DNA from: Agrocybe praecox
Taxonomy: Eukaryota; Basidiomycota; Agaricomycetes; Agaricales; Agrocybaceae
Direction: 5' to 3'
Assembly: GCA_964017145.1 (NCBI GenBank)
Contig: OZ024848.1
Coordinates: 3,567,835 to 3,631,834 of the forward strand
DNA length: 64,000 bases
How positions within the stretch are numbered: the stretch's first letter is position 1; each line of letters starts with the position of its first letter. Below, one piece after another: positions 35,801 to 47,010 of the stretch. The notes beneath the pieces were generated by a model that searched no databases, was not told the DNA's origin, and saw only the letters and a list, made by a program, of their open reading frames with translations. Made by a program: the position numbers and the translations under genes.

Positions 35801-36750
35801 CAACCCCGCCGTCCGCGCATCTCATCCTCCGAGCTCAAGCTGTTCGTGTGCCTCTATCGCACGGTCATGTATGGCGTCGAGAGGCGGTATAGGCGTGATG
35901 TGAAGGGTTGGCGTGAGGTTGGCGTGGGCGTAGCTATATGTTTTAGGCGCGCCATTGCCGTTGGTGCTGGAAAGATGAACGCGAATGGGGGAAATGGAAA
36001 GGGGAACGGGAACAGGAACGGGTCTCGCGGCTTTGCGAAGTTCCCACTAGTCGAAGTCGAAGATGACGGGGATGAAGAGGGGAATCCGATAGAGAAAGTC
36101 AAAGTCAAGGAGAGGAAAAGAAGAAATACACATACAACGCTGCCAAAGCCAAGCAAGCTGCCCAGCTGGACGTACAAGATGTGTTGCTTGCGATTTGCCT
36201 GCGGGAGTTTCTGAGGGCCCAGGGTGTCCGTGAGCGTGAGCTGGATATTAGGTTCGAGGGCGAGGGCGAGGGTGTACATGCAAAGAAAAGGAGGAAGAGG
36301 GGGAAGAGGAAGGAGAGAAACCCATAGTCGAGCATGTTCACGTTCAACGCCCGCGCCAAATCCAACCTTCGAATGGGAAGCAAGAGGGAAACAGGCCAAT
36401 CCCGATGAGGGCTTCGCCTGAGCCTCTGAAGGTTCCTGGCTCTGGCTCAACAAGATCGACTTCTGCTGGGAATGGGAAAGGAGCGCAACAACGACAACAG
36501 GGCAGCCCTGTCCTCCCTACGTCGTACATGATTGCGTTTCTGACAATGAGGCATCGGATGAGCCCGCCTAGGCGTTCTTCTTCTTCCGCACATTCCAGCC
36601 TAGGGAGGATGAGCGGGCTGGGAGTGTGTGTGTGGTCGTTGATGTAGATGAGAAAGGCGAACGAGTCGGAGAAGGCGAAGGCGAAATGAGAGGGGTGGAG
36701 GAAGAGTTTGATTTAGTTGGTTATTACGCTGGGTTGGAATATTGAGTTGA
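32820..36750 (+). pseudogene. Ser/Pro/Gln-rich modular gene, unit C copy, broken
   Basis: Modules lie at about 32935-33450, 33460-33960 and 34870-35440. Between the second and third is a Pro/Ser segment (34100-34760) that ends in a G-run at 34747-34763. The C-terminal part is present: 'PIRSGRVPISV' near 35680, MYGVERRYRRDV near 35866, 'FARF/FAKFPLVEVEDDGDEEG' at 36035-36080 and MIAFLTMRHRMSP near 36530. Open pieces are 33875-34456, 34665-35240, 35633-36214 and 36405-36647, in different frames, and a stop (TGA near 36210) breaks the strongly conserved CLREFL part. This copy and unit 0 together best define the original gene order. Confidence 0.5.
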
Positions 36751-38640
36751 ACGTTGAGCGAGGAGGGTGTTTCTTTTCTTTTTCTTTACTCGGGAGGATG
36801 TACATGTGAGTGCCTCTACTTTGTGCATGAGTTCGTCTGATATGATGATGATGATGATAGGTTCCATTCGACGATCATTTGATCTACCTATTACAACGAC
36901 CCTTTCACAACGCGGACCAGAACTCGAAGCTCGAAGTCTTCCCCACTTTCTCTTTTTATTTATTTAAAATTTTCATTATTGCCAGTACCAGCATCAGCAC
37001 CAGCACTTTAATCACGTATGACGCCTCCTCTCGTCCTCTACTTTATTGGTGTTCAACGGACGATACAAGTAGATGCGTCGGCGTTGTTTTTTATTTTCTT
37101 TCTGCTGTGCTGTGCTGTGCTGCCTGGCTCGCATCTCGCATCTCGGTCGATATCTGTGATGTTCGAGGTTTGATGGCCTTTTCTTTCCTTTTCCTTTCCT
37201 TTTCCCTTGTGCTTATCACACATCAATTGTTTCTTGAGACGGTTCGTTCGTTGTCCTTTGGGGTTGATGTAGATGTTCGTGTCCGTCGGATTGGTCGTCT
37301 CATTTCCTCGTTTCATTTTTGTTTTCTGTTGTCTTCTTTCTCATTGGTTTTCCTTTTCCTTCGTATCTTTCTGGGTCATTTCGTCATTTCTCTTCTCTTC
37401 TCATATTTTTTCTCCTCCTATCCCATTTGTCTCCTTGCTTTCGCTTTCTCATCATCGTCGTCGTTGTCGTCGTCTTGTTATCCATTTTTTATCCGTGCTT
37501 TTTCATTTTTTTCATTCTCATTTTTCAGTTTCTTCTCTCCTCGTCGACATTTTTTTAAAACATACGCACATACACACATACATACTGTCTTTTTACTTTT
37601 TACTGCATCTCACCTTACGTCCTCTCCTCCACACACACTCTCGCCACTACCACTATCACCACCATTATCACCTCGTCATCCGTCATTACTATCACGACAC
37701 CCACACGTCTCGACGACACCACGCGCACGCGCCTACTAGCTTGACACATCTATTCACAACCTCAAGGCCTTACCGGTACCCCCCACGCGGTCATGAGCCC
37801 CTTTGCATATGAATGCAGGAGCGTAGCGCCGCCACAGTCCAGTGTATATTGTCCTGCCGGCCTATTAGGAGCGCACACAGGCAGTCATCCATGCTGCTTC
37901 GCGCCCTTCGCGCCGCCGTTCTTGCCGTTACCTACGACCTACAAACACAAACCCATTCTAACGATCAGGAATCGACATCGATCCATTTTTATGGCACTAC
38001 ACTTTATACAAAAGACCGTATATATACGGTCTTTCGCACTAACAACCCTTCTTAAATTCAATCATCAGTCATCGTTAACTTTCGTTAGTCAGTTTATCTC
38101 GATGCTGTGCTCTGCTTGTCAGGCTTGGAGTGGCTGGTAGTAGTATTACTATCAGTATCTGATATCGATTACGATTGCTGGCTATCCACATCTGTGTCTA
38201 TGATACTTATCCACCCCAAGCTCTATGTACTACGTATGTACGTGCTGGGTCTGTACGTACATTTATGCGTATGTATGCAATATCAATGCATTGATTCGAT
38301 TGATTGGCTTGGTGTTTTTTTTTAAAAATTTTCTTGGTGTGTTTTTGTTTTTCGTTTGAGGGGTGAGGCGGAGGCGGAGGCGGAGGCGGAGGGGAGACTT
38401 ATGTTCCGAGGTGCCGAGGTGCCGGAAAACGATTTTGGTTTTACTTGGTTTACTTACTCGTACGACGACGCTCGACATAGATATATAAGTATCAGAGCTT
38501 CCAATCTACGTCACTGTTGGATACATACATACCGACATATTTTAGAATATTACACTTTCACACAGTCCACTCGTGGTAAAATACGCATTCTTCCCTTCCA
38601 CGCATTCATATTGTACAAGTGGGATGGGAGTCTGGCCCAG
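36751..38640. repeat. Conserved 3' region of the duplicated unit (unit C)
   Basis: This is the counterpart of 9072-10400 and 19001-20840. It includes the GTCTGATATGATGATG motif, a T/C-rich tract (37170-37560) and a (GGCGGA)n array at 38366-38391. An open 286-codon frame (36879-37739) is Phe/Ser/Leu-rich, coincides with the T/C tract and is not called. Confidence 0.5.
38366..38391. repeat. (GGCGGA)n microsatellite
   Basis: Four to five GGCGGA units. Unit B has a single GGAGGCGGAGGGCGGAG at 28648, so the array expanded in unit C. Confidence 0.85.
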
Positions 38641-38929
38641 CAAGTTTTTATTACTATTCCTCGATGATGACAAGGATCCACGATTTTCTTTAAACCCATT
38701 GCACCACGAACTTCAAGAACCAAGCCCGTGAGGCTGGACACCGGTTATACATGCAGGGCAATCTGGGGCAGCTTCCTCGAAGTTATTTCGATCGAGAGAG
38801 CTATGAATAGAAAGCTCGGGTTCCGATGATACATGCAGGCGTGAGCCTGATCTTGAAGCGTGCCGGTCACGCCGGACGTCACTATAGCAGACCGCAATTA
38901 CTGGTTTTTTTGTCTTTGGCGTTGATGTG

Positions 38930-39291
38930 CATACGACGTTCTGAGTGTAGGAAAGATGAGATACGTACGAAGCGCAAGCAAAGAAAACAAAAATAAAAGA
39001 AACACTCAGCGAGCGTCGTGAGGTGCTCTGAGGGTGCGAGACGGAGGTTTGGGCTGTGTTCCAGCAAGAGGCAAGCCACTACGAGGGTACTAGGTGTCGA
39101 GCAAGTCGTCTCGAGTTGAGCGAGTGAGATACGAAGGTTTCGGAGGCTTGAGAGGTTCGGAAGGTTTGAGGTCGTTCGTTAGACATTCGAGAATGTTCGT
39201 GAGACGTTTGAGAGGGTTGGTGAGCGATACCGAAGGTGTACTGAACTGTAGCAAGTGTAGAGAGGTCGAGATATTGCTGAGAGACTGAAGC
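38930..39291. repeat. TTCG-rich repeat block, left part
   Basis: The sequence is rich in GTTCGTTAGACATTCGAGAATG-like strings. It resembles 43658-45060, from which it is split by the hAT element. Removing the hAT and one copy of its target duplication restores a continuous GACTGAAGCAAGGCGAGATCG string. A 77-codon minus frame (39079-39312) is a by-product of the repeat. Confidence 0.6.
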
Positions 39292-39977
39292 AAGGCGAGT
39301 AGGGCTGCGCACCGTTACCGTAGGCTACGGCATACGGGTGCTACGGTTCGGCTTCCGTAGCCGTATCGTGAACGCCAAATAATTAGACGATACGGTACGG
39401 CTACGGTACGGTTCCGGACCCGTATTAACTGTCAAATGACGGCCGAATCGGCCGTATACGGCTGAGTTTTAAAAACGCGTAAAACTGGTCAGTACCACCT
39501 GAATAGGGTTCAACATCAACAGCACAGTCGAGTTCAACTTTCCTTACAATTCCCCAATCATTCCTCGCCGCACTTGGCATATTGAGCTACATTCGGCCTA
39601 GCGTACACGAACCGCCGAGCATCTAGTATCTATCTGGGCTCTGGCTAGTCATGTATTCCTTCTATCATCTATGTTATGTATGTATCTTCAAAATTGAAGT
39701 CTTTTTTGCTTTCGTGCAACATAATTCTGGGTGGGCACCGGACAGTCAATCCATGTACCTCGCACCTTGTTCAGCCGGTTTTTTCATCCCATTGTGATCT
39801 TTCAATTTCATAAGATATACCCCCTTGATGGGCCATTGATAATAAATTATTTACAATGCTGTCGTGATCATGGCGTTAATAGGATTAAATGTGAGTTGGC
39901 ATCTGATTAATTTCTCTCTTTAAAAGGACTTTTCTCACATTTTTAATAGATTGTCGTTTATCAAGCTACAACAGGCA

Positions 39978-42900
39978 ATGTCGTCTCATTCTTTTCCTGA
40001 ACCCAATGTGTCTCAGCTGGAGAAACCTGCTTCAGCCGACGATTTTCAGTTCTATCATTCCGAAACTGACGATGTGCCGATGAACGTCATCCCACCTCCC
40101 AAAGGTACATATTTTATCTTTTTAAGCAAGATAACGGTTAACCCTGCATGCTGCAGAGCCTCGACGTAGTACACGTCAGTCAGCAAACCACATGCACGAC
40201 ATTTTAGATGCCGAAAAACGCGATGACAATGGTATCCTTAGCAAGCAGTATACCACTCGTCCCGTTGGTCGTCCTCGTGCAAAAAAATCTCGCCCACTTC
40301 CGCCCGTTGGAAGTAGCTTGCAAGTTTCGGAAAGCGATGGCGACGACACAGAGTTTGACGGTGACGCAGGCTCTGCCATTTCCATGGACAACTCGAGTGA
40401 TGATGACGAGCCGACCATCGAGCTCACCAATGAGGAGGTTAGTTTTGATGCGCGTTGATCATAATCTTTATCTGACATATATTATAGCTTGCAGATATTC
40501 TTCTGTCAAAATCAGCTCCTACGACTGGCCGAGGGTCAGGAAAACGCAAACGACGCGTAGAGATTGAAGAAGTTGAAGATGAGGACAGCTCAAGTCGAAT
40601 TTCGACACGAAATCAACCCCCGCTAGGTGATGCTATACTCGAGGAGATTCCCTCGAGTGCGCCAAAGAAGCGTAAGGAGGTAAGCATATCTTGGTCAGCT
40701 CGATGATGTCTCCATAACATGATTCTTCTGCGTAGACTGTAAAAAAGAAGAATCCGGTGCATTTCTTCTATCGTGAAGTTGACCGTGGCGCCGATGGACG
40801 ATTAGGAGACGTTGGGGATAAGCATTTCAAATGCTATCATGGCAATGGGCGTATAATTACACTCACAAAGTCTGGAAAATACAATCTCACAAGTATGTTC
40901 CATGAATCTTATCGTCTAAGGGTTTAACTTACCTTTTTCAGCCCTCGTTTCGCATCTAAAAACATTCCCTCTCATGTTCAAATTATATTCAATCCTCAAA
41001 GCACGTTCTCCGAGCGAGTCCATCACTCAGGAAGAGCTTGAAATCGCACAGGGAAAGAAGGAACTTAATTCATCACAAGCCAAAACTTGGTTCAGCAATC
41101 TCGAGGCGGCATCAGAGAATATCAGGCATGCCATTGAGAGACAGGCAGAAGTAGCAGCGGTACGGTTATTTTTGGTATTCCTTTCTTATGTTTTCTCTGA
41201 TCCTCGTATTAGGGCCCATGGGATCAAGAAAAATTTGAGCAGCTTCTTGCAAAATGGATCGTTGCATGTGATCAGCCATTCGATGAAGTCAACAAACCTG
41301 AATTCCGTGAATTGTTAACGTATGCACATCACCCAGCTCCCAACCTTAAAATCCCGCATCGTGATGCTATCAAGCAACGTATCATGGACATGGGCAATGA
41401 CTGCATTGAAGAAACGAAGAGAATGTTCCACGAAGACGTCCCTGGGAAGATTAGTCTATCCCTTGACGCATGGACATTGAGCAATAACTATGCCTTCTTG
41501 GCTATTGTTGCTCACTACGTCAACAATTCAGATGAGCTAGGTACGAGATCCAGTCACCTCACGCCACTTTATCCATTTAATGTCCAATTTAGAGGAATTA
41601 TTGATCGATTTTCGTGAACTTGAAGGAGAGCACTCTGGCGAGAATATGGCGGAAGCGGTATGGGAAACATTGACGAAGTATGGAATTCATGATAGGGTAT
41701 GATCCTTCCTTTCGTGTATGGTAAAATACTAATATTAGTTCAGATTTTTGCTTTTATGTTGGACAATGCAACCAACAACGACACTATGATCAAGGGTATT
41801 CAAAGTCATGGCAGGGCCGTAGGCATCAATATGAATGCCTCTTGGGTTCGTTTACGCTGTATGCCACACACGGTACATTTGGCTGCAGTTAAGGTATGTC
41901 TTGTATCTGTTGTATATATTTTTATTTTTTGACTGAGTATACATTTACGATCTCAAGCTCTTGGAGGCTATCGGAGCTATGTCAAAAGATGAGAGCAAAA
42001 AAGCTACGTCGCGTCGTGGAAATTATCAAGACTCAGCAACAGCGCGGCTTTCCCGTACATACGATGACGATGCTTTAGGCTTGGAAGATGCTGAGGATCT
42101 CGAGCAACCTATTCTCGAACCTGACAATAGCACAAATATTCTTTCTGCTATTGACAAAGTACGTGTTTGTGTATCACATTTACGTTTTAAACATATTGAT
42201 TATTTTTAGCTGCGTAAAATTGTTCGCGCAATGCGATCTAGTCCACAGCGTAAGCAAGCATGGAAAAACCAGCTTGAAGCGACTTTCCGAGGGGACAACG
42301 GTCAAGATCGACGAAAAGCACTCATGTTAATTCTTGATGTTCGTACACGCTGGTCTTCAACGCACCAGATGCTACGTAAGTGATTCTTAGTGAATTGATA
42401 TCCCTTAGATCTATCTAACAAAGGTGTAGGCCGAGCCCTCGATTTTTCCGCTGAAATTGATGCATTTACTGGCAGTAACCGTGACCTACGTGGACTTGAA
42501 CTTGACGAAAAAGACTGGGAAGCCATTTCACTTGTTGCGGCATGGCTGAAAGCTTTCAGATCCGCCACAACAGAGATGTCGACAACCAAACGGCCAATGT
42601 TATCATCAGTTCACGCTATCTTCCGTGGCCTGCAAGATCATGTCAAGGAGATTCTGCGAGAACTACCAGATTACGCAAATCCAGTTCTTAAACAAGGCTT
42701 AGTCGCTGCGCATCAAAAACTCAGCGAATACTACTATCGATCAGACGAGTCCCCATATTATACATGGGCTGCAAGTAAGTGTTAATCTTTGCGTTTTGAA
42801 TGTAGGCTTATATTTCAACAGTTTTAGATCCTTGTATTATGTATGAGGGTCTCTCGGATGATTTTCAATCTGAGCCTGATCTCTACACCCACCTTCAATC

Positions 42901-43419
42901 CTCGAAGGAAAGCTTAGAGAAGTTTTATAACACTCATTACGCCCATAAAGCCCAGCCATTAACCTCAAGCAGTCGCACTGCATCAACTTCATCTCTTATG
43001 TCGACTAACAGCTCACCTCAGAAGGTTGATTTCACCTCTCGGTACCACCGAAAAACCCGTGTCTCAGTAAACGAGCTCGAAGAATACTTCAAGCTCATGC
43101 CTGAGGACTTCAAGTCGTGCGATCCTCTTTATTGGTGGCGCGGACGTCGATCCCAGTTTCCCAACTTGTACCGTTTGGTTCGGGACATTTTTTCTATCCC
43201 TGGTAAGTTTTATTGTTGCCGTTTATCATTGTGTCGAACTTGTTACTCAAGTATCATTTTTCAGGATCTGCTGTCGCAGTCAAGCGCGTTTTCTCGGGCG
43301 GTCGAGATACGATATCTTTGAGGCGTGCTAGTTTGCGTCCCGAAACTATTCAAATCTTGATGTTGGTAAAACAACGTCTGCACCATGCTCGGGTTGCATT
43401 TTCTAAAGAGGATAGGTAA
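39978..43419 (+). CDS. hAT transposase, 13 exons, open throughout
   Basis: Deduced exons are 39978-40104, 40157-40437, 40488-40679, 40736-40892, 40942-41159, 41213-41540, 41593-41696, 41744-41893, 41958-42158, 42210-42375, 42430-42774, 42822-43202 and 43265-43419. Every junction is GT..AG with matching phase. The product is roughly 930 aa. Order: acidic/basic N-terminus with 'GRPRAKK' and a KKRK basic cluster; a BED-like zinc-finger region (FKCYHGNGRI through VSHLKTF); the catalytic core with 'SLDAWTLSNNYAF' (first Asp), 'MLDNATNND' (second Asp) and RLRCMPHTVHLAAVK; and the C-terminal hAT dimerisation domain (DPLYWWRGRRSQFPNLYRLV, then SAVAVKRVFSGGRDTI). This is the classical hAT order. The start is the first in-frame ATG after an upstream non-coding leader. 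An additional 5' exon before 39950 is possible. Confidence 0.9.
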
Positions 43420-43489
43420 TATTATATAGTGATAGCTACATTTATATCATAGATTTGTTTTTTATTGCTTACAATTTCGCTTACAATTG

Positions 43490-43635
43490 CCGTACCCGTA
43501 TATTCACGGTGTACGGCCGTATTTATTGCCGAACCGTATCGTGGAGGAGGAAAATTATATTATACGGTCACGGTTACGGGTGCACCGTACCCGTATATGT
43601 ACCGTATAGTATACGGCCGTATACTGTTACGGTTC
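43490..43635. repeat. Right subterminal repeats of the hAT element
   Basis: Repeated TACGG, CCGTA and CCGTATA motifs lie in both orientations between the transposase stop and the right inverted repeat. A matching cluster is at 39315-39480. They are probable transposase-binding sites by analogy with other hAT elements. Confidence 0.65.
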
Positions 43636-43657
43636 GGTGCGCAGCCCTAAAGGCGAG

Positions 43658-45060
43658 ATCGAAGTGAAATACGAAGCAGACGTTACACGGAACGTTTGAG
43701 GACGAAGGACGAGGGCGTAGACAGTATACGCAACGAAGTGGGACGCAGTATGAATAAAACGAAAGGGAAACGAGGAACTTCGAGACGGTTTCGAAGCGAG
43801 ACTAAGCTGTGAGGAGAGGGGGGGACGAATACTCTTCTTATTTTGTGTGTATGTACATGAGGTCGATAATATAGTACCTACGAAAGGAAAACCAATAAAA
43901 TCGAATGATAAAGAAAGGAATAAAAGGAGATATAGAATAGTATGGAACATATGTCAAATGTCAGAGGGATAGTATAAAATAGAGAGGGAAAGGGTCTTGA
44001 AAGGGTCCAAAGTGTATAAAATAGCGAAATAAGGACATACTGGCATATGGAAATCGTTCGTTGGTGTTCGTAATCCTAGACTAAAGCCTCCCGAACGAAT
44101 CTATAAGGTATACAGAGTTCCATAAAGAGTTTCGGATCGAATAAGCGACGCTTGAGCGACCGGAGAACGTGAGAGGTTGGGTGGCGCTTTCCAGGCTTGA
44201 AGACCGATGTTCTGGACTCGGAATGGTTCGTTACTATCCTGGAAGGGTCGTCGAACGGTAATATCAATGTGCCGAACCCCGTAGATCGCTACCGAATGAA
44301 CGAAAGACCTTTGAAGTTGCACAAGTCTGGTGATGACGTCATCCGAGGCTTCGAGGTGTCGAGAGTCGTTTGTCGAGCCACTACTCGTTCGGTGCATGTC
44401 AAATATGTTCGTTAGGGTTCGTAGGATGTCTCCGAGTGTTCGTGAAGGTTGACGAATGTAATAGATCACGTTACGAGTGGCTGAAAGGCATTCAAGGTCG
44501 GATAAGTCGCGTGGTGACGTCATTTGAGACTTTGAGGCGTCGAGAGTCGTTTGTGTGCACAGTTCTCGTTCGGCGAGTGTCGAATACGTTCGTTAGTGTT
44601 CGTAGAGTGTCTTCGAATGTTCTCGAGCCTTCCCGAATCTCCACGAAGTCATCCGAATGGTACTGAACTCGCTTAAGGCCTGGAGGGTCGTCTGGAGCTC
44701 GAGTCTCGTTCGGTGGGGTCAATACTCGTTCGGTGGACATGAAATACGTTCGTTGTGGTTCGTTGAATATCCTAGAGTGCTCATTAAGACTGTCGAACCG
44801 AGGGGAGCGCGCTGCGGATAGGTGTGAGGCTCCCAAGGTCGTGTAGCTCGGGTAATGACGTCATTTGAGGCCTTGAGCCTCGAGACTCGTTCGGTAGTGG
44901 CACTGTCGGTTCGGTGCGTGTAATATACGTTCGTTGTGCTTTGTAGAATGTCCCCGAACGTTCCCTAGTACTTGTCGGACGTTCTTGAGGTCATCCGAAC
45001 GATGGGACTCGATCCAGACGCTCGAAATCGAATTTTCAGAGCCTGTAGAGGCTCGGGGCG
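43658..45060. repeat. TTCG-rich repeat block, right part, with about 180-bp tandem repeat
   Basis: Continuation of the block at 38930-39291. From about 44325 to 45010 four diverged units of roughly 165-180 bp follow each other. Each runs from a GACGTCAT or similar string through CGAGAGTCGTTTG and CTCGTTCGG to CGTTCGTTAGTGTTCGTAG. The palindrome TGACGTCA (consensus CRE, the bZIP/ATF site) appears at 44334-44341, 44515-44522 and 44856-44863. Open frames here (44101-44523, 44492-44836, 44370-44666) arise from repeat composition on both strands and are not called. Confidence 0.65.
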
Positions 45061-45064
45061 CATC

Positions 45065-45351
45065 AGCGTGTTGACGCGGAATTTTAGAAGGCGTTATGGG
45101 AAGTTGTATTGATACATTTAAAGACAGAAACATGTATTAAATTAGAGTACCCAAATTTGAGGATATCTTGCAAATTATAGACAAAGAGATGCTAGCATTG
45201 GTGCGATTAAATATACTAATACATAATTGCAACATAAGGACCGTGGATGACGCCAAGGCAAGAAGGAAGCTTTGGGTAATACCAAATAGGAGAAAAGGGA
45301 GTTGAGGGTATATCCCGTACCATATATATATTAGACTTTTTCTTTAGAATT
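45065..45351 (+). repeat. Conserved flank 3' of membrane-protein gene D
   Basis: The fourth copy of the segment at 10870, 21440 and 30060. It retains RTVDDAKARRKLWVIPN in the same plus-strand frame but with stops before and after. Confidence 0.45.
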
Positions 45352-46641
45352 TTAGATGTTTGTGGCATCAAGAGGTACTTCTTGAATCTCAGAGCTGTCG
45401 TGATTTTGGGGAGCGGCTGCGAAGGCACTAAGGTTGTTATCACTTGGTTCTGAGATTATATTGGTTGAGAACTCTTCCGTGGAATCCTTCTTTGTCAATT
45501 CGAGACGAGCAACCATGAGGGTCGGTGAAAATGCCTGTTAGATTGATTCAGGGTGATCAGAAAGCCTTTGCAAGGTGATTCATGATCAACTTACCGTTGT
45601 GATAAACACAACTCCATCAATATATACTGCTGCATTGAGGACAGATGCTCCAGACCTCGAAATCGTGGCGCTACTAGTGGCGAACAAAATTATTGTGTTT
45701 ATCAATATTATTGTGTTTATCAATATTGAGCAGGAGTATAAGGCTGAGGACTCTATCGCTATTTCAAAGATTTGAATGTATTTTCTTCGAGCCTTGTCAT
45801 TTACGGTTGTTGAGGAATAGATTTTGATGCCAATTGCAAGTGACACAATCATACTTGTTGCAGCTGTCACGCACTGGCTAGTCGCATACACGATGTTGTA
45901 CTGGGGCCCAAATTGATCTGTCTCATAGTGCTGTGGGTCTAGGTAAATCAGAAAATTCATGAAAATTGTGGTGATGGTCATCACTGTAAAAATATCTCAA
46001 TGTACAATTCGGAATCCACAGGGAGAATGGAATTACCAATTTCAACAATATAAAGACCCAGAAATGCAAGTTTGATGTATTTCCGGTGCCGAAAAAAGTG
46101 CCAGGAACGCCATATCTAAGATTCTTGTCAGCAAGGTGAAGTAATACAGCTCATACGATATTTACCAGCAAACCATCGGCAAGAACCTGACCTAATCCTG
46201 TCAATATTACGGTTATGATGCTTACTGCAGGCGCGGTCTGATAAGCCTCGTTCAAATAGAAGATATCATATCTCGTGTTGGCTTCTCCTCCCGTAAAGCA
46301 GGTAACTGTAAAAATCCATTGCGCGATCAAAAGTCCAATAGTGCAACCCAACAGTCCCGCAAGAACACTAGTAACAACTCTTTGACCTGGCTGGGACCTG
46401 TGTGCTGGAAATTTATCAGCATTTGATGCCTCCCCTACGCAGCATGCCCCCACAATGAATTCGAAATGTTATCAAATAAAACCCAATATATGCTCCTACG
46501 TATAGTTTTTCAGCCGCGTTATGTTCGATAAAGGCGGTACTTACCTGTAAGAAATACAAACATCAATGTTGAATTTAAGTTACCGCTAATAACGGATTTT
46601 TGGAATGATATGGGGATGGTGTTATCGTCTTGGGAAGACAT
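45352..46641 (-). CDS. Multi-pass membrane protein, copy D (5 exons, altered C-terminus)
   Basis: Deduced exons are 46641-46545, 46404-46166, 46115-46037, 45983-45595 and 45534-45352, giving 328 aa. The most diverged copy (TSVLAGLLGCTIGLLIAQWI, AFSPTLMVARLEL). Exon 4 is 389 nt instead of 371 because of an 18-nt tandem duplication that doubles INTIIL, in frame. The stop arrives seven codons early (TAA in place of the CGA codon that follows the Asn-Ile of the tail). Intron 1 uses the TTCCAG at 46405-46410. Both changes preserve a full membrane domain, so the gene may still be functional. Confidence 0.75.
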
Positions 46642-46654
46642 AATGGAATCTTGG

Positions 46655-47010
46655 TCTGGGATACCCAAAGTCAGGCAGGCGCTGTCTTTAAGTACTATTA
46701 CGGACGTCTATTCTGAGTGCTTGAATCAAGCTGTCATGGTACACTAAGATCCATGTTGCAGATCGACGAGTGCGAGCCATGTGACATTTTTATGATCAAG
46801 TATATCAGCACGAGCGCAGAGACTGAGCACAAGTCTCTTAGTTTTAGTCATTTCACATCGTTTTTAGGTGCTATACGCTTGGATAGCCTGATGGTCTTGG
46901 CCCATAATATTACAGGAGCTTCTAGGCATCCATCTTATCTTTAAGAGATATCAGATGATATATTCAGTCCCACGTTGACCCGAGATCATTTCTCAACTCA
47001 ATTCCGGAAC
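46655..47010 (+). pseudogene. Relic of a spliced plus-strand gene (unit D)
   Basis: Matches the start of the same segment in units 0, A, B and C, including AIRLDSLMVLAHNITGASRH (46717-46944, +). Similarity stops near 47010 at CCGGAACAGTTGCATC, inside the NSNPEQF-equivalent. The rest of the unit is missing. Confidence 0.4.

Larger units (their letters stand above)
39300..43649 (+). mobile_element. Complete hAT-superfamily DNA transposon
   Basis: The terminal inverted repeats are TAGGGCTGCGCACCG at 39300-39314 and its reverse complement at 43635-43649. The 8-bp target duplication AAGGCGAG is perfect (39292-39299 and 43650-43657). Eight bases is the hAT hallmark. Both subterminal regions (39315-39480 and 43490-43635) are crowded with TACGG/CCGTA motifs in both orientations, the kind of array hAT transposases bind. 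It carries one spliced transposase gene with no visible stop or frameshift, so it appears autonomous and is 4350 bp long. Confidence 0.93.

Noticed and set aside
36879..37812. Two long plus-strand frames rich in Phe, Ser and Leu, with similar frames at 9527-10099 and 19493-20094
   Set aside because: They coincide with the T/C-rich tract of the conserved 3' region and differ between units in frame and length; low-complexity artefact.
44101..44836. Overlapping 98-140 codon frames on both strands
   Set aside because: Both strands are open because the TTCG-rich repeat is poor in stop codons; no family motif and no conservation between repeat units.
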